Assembly: GCA_030848545.1 (NCBI GenBank)
Contig: JAVDCA010000001.1
Location: forward strand, 186,001-250,000
DNA: 64,000 nucleotides
Reading direction: 5' to 3'
Origin: Astrobacterium formosum
Lineage (GTDB): Bacteria > Pseudomonadota > Alphaproteobacteria > Rhizobiales > Xanthobacteraceae
This document shows positions 33,349-41,298 of the stretch, one piece after another (the stretch's first letter is position 1; each line of letters starts with the position of its first letter). A program made the position numbers and the translations under genes. A model generated the notes under the pieces. It was given only the letters and a program-made list of their open reading frames with translations, was not told where the DNA came from and did no database searches.

Positions 33349-35111
33349 TGACCTCTCTGTTCGATCGAACCTATCCGCGCACCCTCGCCGCCATGGTCCG
33401 CGACCTGCCGGCGCGGGTGGAGCCCGGCGAAACGGTCGAATTCTGGTGCTTCGAGGATGAAGCAGCCCGCCGCGAGGCGGAAGCCGCCCTGAAGCCGAGA
33501 GGCATCTCTGCCCGCATCCGCTCAGCCTACAAGCCGCTCGTTCACGCATTCCTCGAAGAGTTGCCGCGCGACGGCCTTGCCGCCGTCCGGGTTGCGATGC
33601 CAGTCGTTGCCGAAGCCGTGGAGGGCAGGTTCGCCCTGGAGGCCTATCCACTTTCGGCACTCGTCGGTGGAGCAAGCCTCGCCTTCGAGCCCGGGGCCGC
33701 CGGCCTCGATCACGTGGTGACGCTCGTCGGCACAGACGGCCGGGAAAGCCGCCACACCGTGTTCGCGCCGAACGTCGTCCGCCCCGACCACACCGGCGCC
33801 CGCATCCTGTCGCCGAGCGGATGGTTGCGCATCGGCCGCTCAGGCGAGCGGCCCCGCATCGACGAAGCTGTGGCATGCGAGATCGAGACCCTGTTTCTCG
33901 ACGTCATGGCGGCCATCGCCGCCTATCCGTTCGCTGCCACCGAGCCGCAATTCGAACGTCTGGTGATCGAGGCGGCGATCCCGGCGATCCGCCGGCCGCT
34001 CGGCTACGGCGACGAGGTCGCCGACACGGTCGAAGCGCTGCACGAGGAACTCTATTTCTCGCTGCTCGAGTTCTTCGCCCGGCGCTCAGGCCGAAAAGAC
34101 GGTGCGCGTGATTTGCGGCCCGGCCAAATCGTGCCGCTGATCCGCGCGAGCGACGGCCCGGCTTCGGTGTCGGTGCGCCTCGAAGCCTTCACGGCCGACG
34201 ATTTCGTCTATGTGGATGCGGGCGGCCCGCTCGACCAGGCGCAGGCGCCGCTCGCGCCGGCGCGGATCGCCGCCGCACTGGCCGCCCTTGGCGGTGAGGT
34301 GTTCGCGGCGCACTCGCGCGAGGGACGAAAGGTCGCCGGCGCCTTTTTCGACGGCGAGGCGCCCGCCGTCGCCATCTCCGGCGGCCAGCACGCCAACGAG
34401 GCGACCGGCGTCGTCGGCGCGCTGCGCGCCGCCGCCGCCCTGAAGGCCGTGGGCCGGCGGTTTTCGGTGACGCCACTCGAAAATCCGGACGGCTACGCGC
34501 TCTTCCACCGGTTGCGCCGTGACAATCCCACCCATATGCACCACGCCGCCCGCTACACCGCCCTGGGCGACGATCTCGGCCATCGCTTTGACGCAACCGG
34601 TGAAGTCTTCGAGCTCGAGGCTAGGCGAGAGTCTTTCCGCCGCTCGGGCGCCCGTCTTCACATCAACCTGCACGGCTATCCGTCGCACGAGTGGACGCGA
34701 CCCTTCACCGGTTATGTGCCGCGGTTGTTCGCCCTGTGGGCCGTGCCGAAAGGATTCTTCCTGGTCGTCCGTCACGAGGAGGCATGGAGCGCCTTCGCGC
34801 GCACGTTCATCGAACGGCTCGCGCGCCGCGTCGCCGCCGAATTGCCCGAGATGGTGGCGCTCAATGCCCGCCAGATGGCGGCCTACCGAGCCCATGTCGG
34901 TCGTATTCCGTTCGACGTCATCGCCGGAATTCCGTGCCAGATCGGCGGAGCGACCCGTGCGACGGCGGCTGTCGAACTGATCACCGAGTATCCCGACGAG
35001 ACCATCGGCGGACCGGCCTTCCGGCTCGGCCACGAGTGTCAATTCCGCACGGCCGTCGCCGGCGCCGAGATTTTTGCCGCCATGCTGGACGAGGCGTCCG
35101 CGACGGCCTGA
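33348..35111 (+). CDS. M14-type zinc carboxypeptidase-like protein with a long N-terminal region
   Basis: A 587-residue protein, probably cytoplasmic since no signal peptide is seen. The C-terminal half has carboxypeptidase features: GGQHANEATG with His348-x2-Glu351 as zinc ligands, VTPLENPDGYALFHR near 374-388 and a likely third ligand in LHINLHGYPSHEW (His438 or His442). The first 330 residues match no domain I recognise. It is translationally coupled to the permease gene, suggesting hydrolysis of the imported peptide or amide. The assignment of catalytic Glu is not secure. Confidence 0.75.
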   Translation: MTSLFDRTYPRTLAAMVRDLPARVEPGETVEFWCFEDEAARREAEAALKPRGISARIRSAYKPLVHAFLEELPRDGLAAVRVAMPVVAEAVEGRFALEAYPLSALVGGASLAFEPGAAGLDHVVTLVGTDGRESRHTVFAPNVVRPDHTGARILSPSGWLRIGRSGERPRIDEAVACEIETLFLDVMAAIAAYPFAATEPQFERLVIEAAIPAIRRPLGYGDEVADTVEALHEELYFSLLEFFARRSGRKDGARDLRPGQIVPLIRASDGPASVSVRLEAFTADDFVYVDAGGPLDQAQAPLAPARIAAALAALGGEVFAAHSREGRKVAGAFFDGEAPAVAISGGQHANEATGVVGALRAAAALKAVGRRFSVTPLENPDGYALFHRLRRDNPTHMHHAARYTALGDDLGHRFDATGEVFELEARRESFRRSGARLHINLHGYPSHEWTRPFTGYVPRLFALWAVPKGFFLVVRHEEAWSAFARTFIERLARRVAAELPEMVALNARQMAAYRAHVGRIPFDVIAGIPCQIGGATRATAAVELITEYPDETIGGPAFRLGHECQFRTAVAGAEIFAAMLDEASATA

Positions 35112-35224
35112 CGACGCGCTCCTTGCGTTATTCGGGGCTTGGGAGCGGCGCTGACTTGATGCGTCTTCTCTTCGCGAATGCGGGCATGGGCGGCAGCATG
35201 TATCTGGCGGCGGACGACACTCTT

Positions 35225-36364
35225 TCACACGCCTGTTGGCAGCCCTTGTCGCCGTCTCGCATATGCCTTCTGGCGCTCGGCCTGGCTCGCGTATTTGCGC
35301 GGCCGGCCACGTTTTTTCGCCTGACCGGACATCGTGCCTTCGGCTTTTTTCTTGGCCCGCTGGCGCGCTGCCCAAGCCCGCTTGCGTGCCGCGCCATCCG
35401 GGTGGACCCGGGGGCGTCCACGGCGTTTTTCGTCGACGGATTTCTGGATATGAACTGTATCGTCTAGTTCATATTCGTCACGCGTCGATTTCGTTACCGC
35501 AATTTCCCTCCGGGGGACCGGAAAAACGTCTACGTAAATATCGTCAGATAAGCCGGTCTTCGGCAGGGACTGTCGCCGCTCGGCAGTCCGCGGAGACGAA
35601 TCCAAAATCCGATCAGGCCTTTCCACAGGCGGGGGCCTTCCCTGTGCCGTCATGGGCTTGCCGGTTCGAGTCGTGGTCCGGCTCCGCTCTCCCTCGGCCA
35701 CCTCGGCCAAGCCGTCATTGAGGTGCCAGAAGGAGTCCTCCTTTCGCGACACGTGCTCTTCGAGCACGCTCAACGCGCCTTCCAGATCGCCGGAGCGTAC
35801 CAGTTCACACAGCCGCCAATGTTCGCCGAGGCCCTTCCGCAGGTAGTCGGGTCGCGTCGCCAGTCGGGTTCGCAACGCCGCCATTTTGGTGGCGATCGTC
35901 TGATAGGCGTCGTTGAGAAACACGTTTCCGGCGCAATCGAACACCGCCTGATGGAACTCGCGATCGATCCGCAGATATTCGGGAATGTCTGCTGACTCAA
36001 TGGCTTGGTTCATGCGCCGGGCGGCCTCCGACAGCCGCGAGGACAATTCTTGCCGGGCGTCCTGCATGGCGAGCGCCAAGGCCATCTTCTCGAGGCCGCA
36101 ACGCAGGTCGCAGATATGATCGACGTCCCGCGGGCCGAGCAGGAAAACGCGGGTACTTCGTTGCGGTTCTGAGAACACCAGCCCTTCGATTTCGAGGCGA
36201 GCAAACGCCTCCCTGACCGGCGTGCGGCTGACGTCCAGCAAGCGGGCGACCTTCGACTCCGAGAGCGCCTCGCCGAGATTAAGGGCCCCGTCGACGATCA
36301 TCTGGCGGAGCGCATCCGTTGTCCGTTTCGTCAGCGATTCGGAACGCGACTTGGTGCGATCCAT
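35225..36364 (-). CDS. GntR-family regulator with duplicated AT-hook-like C-terminal tail
   Basis: A 379-residue protein. Residues 8-75 form the GntR winged helix (SESKVARLLDVSRTPVREAFARLEIEGLV) and 80-215 the FCD ligand domain. Beyond it lies an extra tail of about 160 residues ending in two similar basic modules: 314-336 (RRGRPRVHPDG then ARKRAWAARQR) and 351-372 (KRGRPRKYAS then AERQKAYARRR). Each contains a GRPR core as in AT-hooks. Ordinary FCD regulators end near residue 230. It is divergent from the oxidase gene and probably controls it. The ATG at 36364 replaces a frame 32 codons longer. Confidence 0.88.
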   Translation of the reverse strand: MDRTKSRSESLTKRTTDALRQMIVDGALNLGEALSESKVARLLDVSRTPVREAFARLEIEGLVFSEPQRSTRVFLLGPRDVDHICDLRCGLEKMALALAMQDARQELSSRLSEAARRMNQAIESADIPEYLRIDREFHQAVFDCAGNVFLNDAYQTIATKMAALRTRLATRPDYLRKGLGEHWRLCELVRSGDLEGALSVLEEHVSRKEDSFWHLNDGLAEVAEGERSRTTTRTGKPMTAQGRPPPVERPDRILDSSPRTAERRQSLPKTGLSDDIYVDVFPVPRREIAVTKSTRDEYELDDTVHIQKSVDEKRRGRPRVHPDGAARKRAWAARQRAKKKAEGTMSGQAKKRGRPRKYASQAERQKAYARRRQGLPTGV

Positions 36365-36477
36365 GCGCTCGCTCCTGCGGTTATGGGCCTCTCGGCCATC
36401 ACCATAAGCCGGTCCGGCCGGCGTTCGCTGCACCCTGATGCCGAAATGACGAATAGGCAATTTACAGGATTTCTCAT

Positions 36478-36493
36478 CAGTATGCCAGTATGC
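36478..36493. promoter_or_regulatory. Tandem CAGTATGC repeat before the oxidase gene
   Basis: Two perfect adjacent copies of CAGTATGC (36478-36485 and 36486-36493), ending 12 bases before the oxidase ATG, within the 141-base divergent region shared with the GntR-type gene. It is a candidate operator. A TNGT-N3-ACNA site of the FadR type is not evident here. Confidence 0.4.
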
Positions 36494-36505
36494 TAGTTTG
36501 GTCCC

Positions 36506-39478
36506 ATGATCACGGTATCACCTGCGTCGCTGGCAGACGCCGAGCTGAATTCGCACCGCCTGCGTGAGCTGGCGGAAGGCATCGAAGGGACGCTGCGGAC
36601 GGATTCACTCCATCGCATTGTCTATGCGACCGACGCCTCCGCGTATCAGGAATTGCCGCTCGGCGTGGCCGTCCCTCACGACACGGACGACCTGAAGAAG
36701 ATCGTGCGCCATGCCGCCCGGCACCACGTGCCCCTGATCATGCGCGGGGCCGGTACGTCTCTGGCCGGGCAGGTCGTCGGTCGTGGCCTCATGGTCGACC
36801 TGCGCAATCTGGGCAAGATTCTGGAGTTCAGCCCCGAAGGCCGATGGGTCCGCGTGCAGCCGGGAGTGGTTCGAAACCACCTCAACGACTGGCTGGCGCC
36901 GCACCGCCTGCTGTTCGGGCCGGAGACCAGTACGGCCAATCGGGCCATGATCGGCGGCATGATCGGCAACAATTCATGCGGCATGCACTCGATCGTGTGG
37001 GGGTCCACGCGGGACCACCTTTTGGCCTGCAAGGCTCTGCTCGCCGATGGCAGTGAGGTGGAATTCCGGGCGCTTTCGCCCGACGAGTTCCACAAGAAAC
37101 GCGAACTGCCGACCCTCGAGGGCGGGATCTACCGGCTGTTGTACGAGAGGCTTTCGGACCCGGAGCAGCGGCGAGCCATCACAACCGAGTATCCCAAGCC
37201 GTCGATCCGGCGGCGCAATACCGGCTATGCGGTCGACCTGCTGTTGCGTTCGAACGTGTTCACGCCGGGTGGGCCGGACTTCAACATGTGTTCGCTCGTC
37301 GCCGGCTCGGAGGGCACGCTGTGCGTGGTAACGGAAGCGACCCTGAACCTGGTTCCGCCACTGCCGCCGGCGGTCGGCTGCGTCGCCATGCATTTCAACG
37401 ACAACATCGAATCACTTCGCGCGACGCTGGTCGCGCTTTCGTACAAGCCGACGGCATGCGAACTGTTCGGCGACTTCCACGTCCGGCAGGTCACGGAGAA
37501 CAACAAGGTCAACGACCACAACATCATCGCGCGCAACAGCCGCTGGATCGAAGGCAGCCCGCAGTCGATCGTCGTGGTCGAGTTCAGCGAGGCGACGCGC
37601 CGCGACGTCGAGACCAAGGCGGCAGCGCTCACAGCCGAGCTCGAGCGCCGAAACATGGGCTATGCCTGGCCGTTCTATTTCGGCGACGAGGTGGAGCGGA
37701 TCTGGACGCTGCGGCGCGCGATCGGTGGCATAAACAGCTCCAGGCCCGGCGACCTCAAGTACTTCGATCTCATCGAGGACAGCGCCGTCGACGTCGAAGA
37801 CCAGCCCGAATATGTGCGCCAGCTGGAGGAGAAGCTGCGCTCCGGCGGCGTGCAGTTCACCCAGTCGGCCCATGTGGGTGATGGCGAGCTGCACACGATC
37901 GTCTTTCTCAATCCCAAGACGAAGGAGGGCGTGAGGCTGTATCGCTGGCTGCTCGAGACCGCCTCGACGCTGGTCAAGAGTTTCCGTGGTTCGCTGTCCG
38001 GCGAACACGGGGATGGTCGCATGCGGGCCGAGTTCCTGCCGAAGATGATCGGCGAGCGAAACTATCAACTCTGCTGCGCCATCAAGGAGACCTTCGATCC
38101 GGCCGGCATCCTCAATCCCAACAAGATCGTCCATGCGCTGCCGTGCGACGTCTCGCTGCGTTACTCGCCGCAGAAGGCGACGCCGGAGCTCGCGACCTAC
38201 TTCAATTGGGACCGTGACCTCGGAATCGTGCGGGCCGTCGAGCGCTGCAACGGCATGGCCGAGTGCAAGAAGCTGCGCGAGGGCACGATGTGCCCGAGCT
38301 ATCGGGCGACCCGCGAGGAGAAGGACACGCCGCGCGCCCGCGCCAACATCCTGCGCGAATACCTGACCAATTCACGGAAGGCCAATCCTTTCGACCACGA
38401 GGAGATCCGCGAGGTCCTCGATCTCTGCATCGGCTGCAAGGCATGCAAGAGCGAGTGCTCCGCCGGGGTCGACATCGCCAAGGCCAAGGCCGAGTTCCTG
38501 CAGCACTATCACGACGTTCACCGGCCACGGCTGCGCACCCACCTGATCGCGCATTTCGCCCGGCTGATGCGCCTGGCGTCGGTGGCGGCGCCACTGTTCA
38601 ACCTTCTCAGCGGCAATGAACTTCTCGCTCGTCCCTTCAAGTGGCTGGTGGGCTTCGCGCCGGCGCGTTCGCTTCCCGCGATCAGCGCTCCGACGCTCGC
38701 TGACTGGTACCGCCGCGGCGACCATGGCTCGGCGCGGCCGAACAAGGTTCATCTGCTCTGCGACGAATTTACCGATTTGAACGATGCCGAAATCGGCATC
38801 GCGGCCGTCAAGCTCTTCGAGCGGCTCGGCTACGAGGTCGATCTGGTGCACATCGGCCAGAGCGGCAGGGCCCTCATCTCGCAAGGATTCCTTCGCGCCG
38901 CCAAAGTCGAGGCCGAACGCAATGTGCGCTCCCTCGCCGACGTCGTCACCGACGACGCGCCGCTCATCGCCATCGAGCCGTCGGCGATCTCCTGCTTCAT
39001 CGACGAATACGCGGATCTGGTCTCGCCGCAGCTGCGTGCGGGCGCCGTGATGCTGGCGGGCCGCAGCTACATGTTCGAGGATTTCATCCTGCGCGAGATG
39101 GAACATGGCCGCATTTCGGCGGATGCGTTCACGGACGAGCCACGCACCGTGCATGTGCACGTTCACTGCCATCAAAAGGCCCTGTCGTCGGCGGAGGCCG
39201 TCGCGCGCGTCCTGGCGCTGCCGCGGAATTACACGGTGAAGACCATTCCGAGCGGCTGCTGCGGCATGGCGGGCGCTTTCGGATACGAGGCCGAACACCA
39301 CGACGTCTCCATGCGGATCGCCGAGGAGGTGCTGTTGCCCGCCGTCCGTCGCGCTCCGCCGGCGGACATCATCGCGGCCTCCGGCACCAGCTGCCGCCAT
39401 CAGATCAAGGACGGCACCGACCGCCGCGCCAGGCACACGGCGGAAATCCTCCACGAGGCCTTGAGGCCGGCCGAATAG
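36506..39478 (+). CDS. FAD-linked 2-hydroxyacid dehydrogenase fused to Fe-S and CCG domains
   Basis: A 990-residue enzyme of the D-lactate/D-2-hydroxyglutarate dehydrogenase type. The FAD-binding PCMH domain (about 35-260) has LIMRGAGTSLAGQVVG and TSTANRAMIGGMIGNNSCGMHS. The FAD-oxidase C domain (to about 545) contains HVGDGELHT and SGEHGDGR. Two 4Fe-4S motifs follow (Cys near 581-600; CIGCKACKSECSAG near 640-653), then a CCG cysteine domain with PSGCCGMAGAFGYE near 915. It probably oxidises a D-2-hydroxyacid and passes electrons to the quinone pool. Substrate unknown. Confidence 0.9.
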   Translation: MITVSPASLADAELNSHRLRELAEGIEGTLRTDSLHRIVYATDASAYQELPLGVAVPHDTDDLKKIVRHAARHHVPLIMRGAGTSLAGQVVGRGLMVDLRNLGKILEFSPEGRWVRVQPGVVRNHLNDWLAPHRLLFGPETSTANRAMIGGMIGNNSCGMHSIVWGSTRDHLLACKALLADGSEVEFRALSPDEFHKKRELPTLEGGIYRLLYERLSDPEQRRAITTEYPKPSIRRRNTGYAVDLLLRSNVFTPGGPDFNMCSLVAGSEGTLCVVTEATLNLVPPLPPAVGCVAMHFNDNIESLRATLVALSYKPTACELFGDFHVRQVTENNKVNDHNIIARNSRWIEGSPQSIVVVEFSEATRRDVETKAAALTAELERRNMGYAWPFYFGDEVERIWTLRRAIGGINSSRPGDLKYFDLIEDSAVDVEDQPEYVRQLEEKLRSGGVQFTQSAHVGDGELHTIVFLNPKTKEGVRLYRWLLETASTLVKSFRGSLSGEHGDGRMRAEFLPKMIGERNYQLCCAIKETFDPAGILNPNKIVHALPCDVSLRYSPQKATPELATYFNWDRDLGIVRAVERCNGMAECKKLREGTMCPSYRATREEKDTPRARANILREYLTNSRKANPFDHEEIREVLDLCIGCKACKSECSAGVDIAKAKAEFLQHYHDVHRPRLRTHLIAHFARLMRLASVAAPLFNLLSGNELLARPFKWLVGFAPARSLPAISAPTLADWYRRGDHGSARPNKVHLLCDEFTDLNDAEIGIAAVKLFERLGYEVDLVHIGQSGRALISQGFLRAAKVEAERNVRSLADVVTDDAPLIAIEPSAISCFIDEYADLVSPQLRAGAVMLAGRSYMFEDFILREMEHGRISADAFTDEPRTVHVHVHCHQKALSSAEAVARVLALPRNYTVKTIPSGCCGMAGAFGYEAEHHDVSMRIAEEVLLPAVRRAPPADIIAASGTSCRHQIKDGTDRRARHTAEILHEALRPAE

Positions 39479-39780
39479 GCCGCCGGCAAGCCGCGAACTT
39501 TCATTTTCCGGGGTCGGATCCCCTCACCGGGCAAGCCACGCATGCCCGCAAGTCCACCTGAATTCCAGGCGCGACGCTACCCGGAATAGCGACAATGCGT
39601 GCGTCTCCACGGCAGATTGCGGAAACGGTCTGCCGGCCGACAGAATCTTGACCCGCAATCAAAATGCCCACCCGTCATCGGGAACCTGACGGGGGGCTTC
39701 TTCATTGTCTGAGCATTGTAGCTGGCCGTCGGCACGAACGCGGCTGCCCACTTTCTGGTACCCATTCCTGGAGGACGTGT
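39479..39780. other. Non-coding gap before opgG with one hairpin
   Basis: This 302-base stretch has no credible gene. A 7-base stem CCCGTCA/TGACGGG (39671-39677 and 39687-39693) followed by GGGCTTCTTCATT may terminate the oxidase transcript or lie in the opgG leader. The opgGH promoter should be here. Confidence 0.35.
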
Positions 39781-41298
39781 TTGCGTCGTCGAGAGGTCGT
39801 CGCCGGCGCGTTGGTCGCGCCTTTCATCCTGAAACTCGGTCTGCTCGGGGGGACGCCGTCCCGCGCCTCCGATGCAACGCCGTTCGATCCCGCCAGCGTG
39901 CGGCAGATGGCCCGTGAGCTCGCGAGCCGGCCCCACAAGCCGCCCGAGTCCAAGCTGCCGGACAACTTCAAGGACCTCAACTACGACCGGTACCGCACGA
40001 TCCGCTTCCTGCCCGAGAAGGCGTTGTGGCGCGGCCTTGGCCTGCCGTTCGAGGCCCAATTCTTCCATCGCGGCTTCATCTATACGGACAGGGTCGAATT
40101 GTTCGAAGTGAGCCAGGGCAAGGCCCAGCCGATCCGCTATTCGCCGAGCCTGTTCTCCTTCGGTGAGTTCACCCCGCCGCCGGCGGACGCCGACCTCGGC
40201 TTCGCGGGCTTTCGCCTGCATGCGCCCATGAACCGGCCGGATTATTATGACGAGGTCGCGGTGTTTCTCGGCGCCAGCTACTTTCGCGCCATTGCGAAAG
40301 GCCAGATCTACGGCCTGTCCGCACGCGGGCTCTCGATCGACACCGCCGACAGCAAGGGCGAGGAATTTCCGGCCTTCCGGGCGTTCTGGATCGAGCGTCC
40401 GCAGGCCGGCATCAATTCCTGCGTGGTGCATGCGCTGCTCGACAGCAAGAGCGCGGCGGCGGCGTTCCGTTTCACCATCCGGCCGGGCGAGGCCACGGTG
40501 TTCGACGTGGAATCCACTATCTATCCGCGCGTCGACATCGCCCAGCCGGGCCTGGGCACGCTGACCAGCATGTTCCTGTTCGACGCCAACGACCGCGTCG
40601 AGGTCGACGACTTCCGCCCGGCGGTGCACGATTCCGACGGGCTCGGCATGCGCAACGGCCGCGGCGAGCAGTTGTGGCGCCCGCTCATCAACCCACGCGA
40701 CCTGCAGATATCCACCTTCAACGACACCAACCCGCGCGGCTTCGGCCTGATGCAGCGCCAGCGCGACTTCCACACCTACGAGGATCTCGAGGCCCGCTAC
40801 GAAAAGCGCCCGAGCGCCTGGATCGAACCGATCGGCGACTGGGGGGAGGGCGCCGTGATGCTGGTCGAGATTCCGACCAAGGAGGAGATCCACGACAACA
40901 TCGTCGCATTCTGGCGACCGCGCGAGCCGCTCAAGGCCAAAGGCGAGTATTTCAGCACGTTTCGCATCCACTGGGGCAGTGGCAAGTCGCCGCCCGGCCT
41001 GCCCGCCGAGGTGGTGAAGACCCGCGTCGGCGCCGGACCCGACGGCACACGCCTGTTCGTCATCGATGTGGTCGGCGACATGCTCAAGGGCGTGCCTGAA
41101 AACGAGCTCAGCGGCGAGGTGTGGGCCGACAAGGGCAAGCTCATGAATGTGGTGGTTCGACCCAACGCCGAGATCGGAGGCTGGCGATTGAGCTTCGAAC
41201 TGGCGCCGGAGAACACGCCGGTCGTGGAACTGCGTGCCCAGCTCATGCGCGGCAATGCCACTATTTCGGAAGTGTGGACCTATCGATGGACAGCGTAG
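39781..41298 (+). CDS. opgG: Periplasmic glucan biosynthesis protein OpgG/OpgD
   Basis: A 505-residue periplasmic protein for osmoregulated periplasmic glucans. Family blocks include NYDRYRTIRF, a QFFHRGFIY segment, RAFWIERPQ, a WRPLINP segment and a C-terminal WRLSFEL. The TTG at 39781 follows GGAGG by about seven bases and yields an N-terminus MRRREVVAGALVAPFILKLG, which resembles a twin-arginine signal; OpgD proteins are Tat-exported and OpgG proteins usually are not. The upstream ATG at 39664 would bury this signal. It overlaps opgH by 13 bases. Confidence 0.9.
   Translation: MRRREVVAGALVAPFILKLGLLGGTPSRASDATPFDPASVRQMARELASRPHKPPESKLPDNFKDLNYDRYRTIRFLPEKALWRGLGLPFEAQFFHRGFIYTDRVELFEVSQGKAQPIRYSPSLFSFGEFTPPPADADLGFAGFRLHAPMNRPDYYDEVAVFLGASYFRAIAKGQIYGLSARGLSIDTADSKGEEFPAFRAFWIERPQAGINSCVVHALLDSKSAAAAFRFTIRPGEATVFDVESTIYPRVDIAQPGLGTLTSMFLFDANDRVEVDDFRPAVHDSDGLGMRNGRGEQLWRPLINPRDLQISTFNDTNPRGFGLMQRQRDFHTYEDLEARYEKRPSAWIEPIGDWGEGAVMLVEIPTKEEIHDNIVAFWRPREPLKAKGEYFSTFRIHWGSGKSPPGLPAEVVKTRVGAGPDGTRLFVIDVVGDMLKGVPENELSGEVWADKGKLMNVVVRPNAEIGGWRLSFELAPENTPVVELRAQLMRGNATISEVWTYRWTA

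Noticed and set aside
35640-35700. tRNA-like GGTTCGAGTC sequence
   Set aside because: Only the T-loop-like motif is present; no acceptor or anticodon stems can be formed and it lies inside the GntR-type gene.
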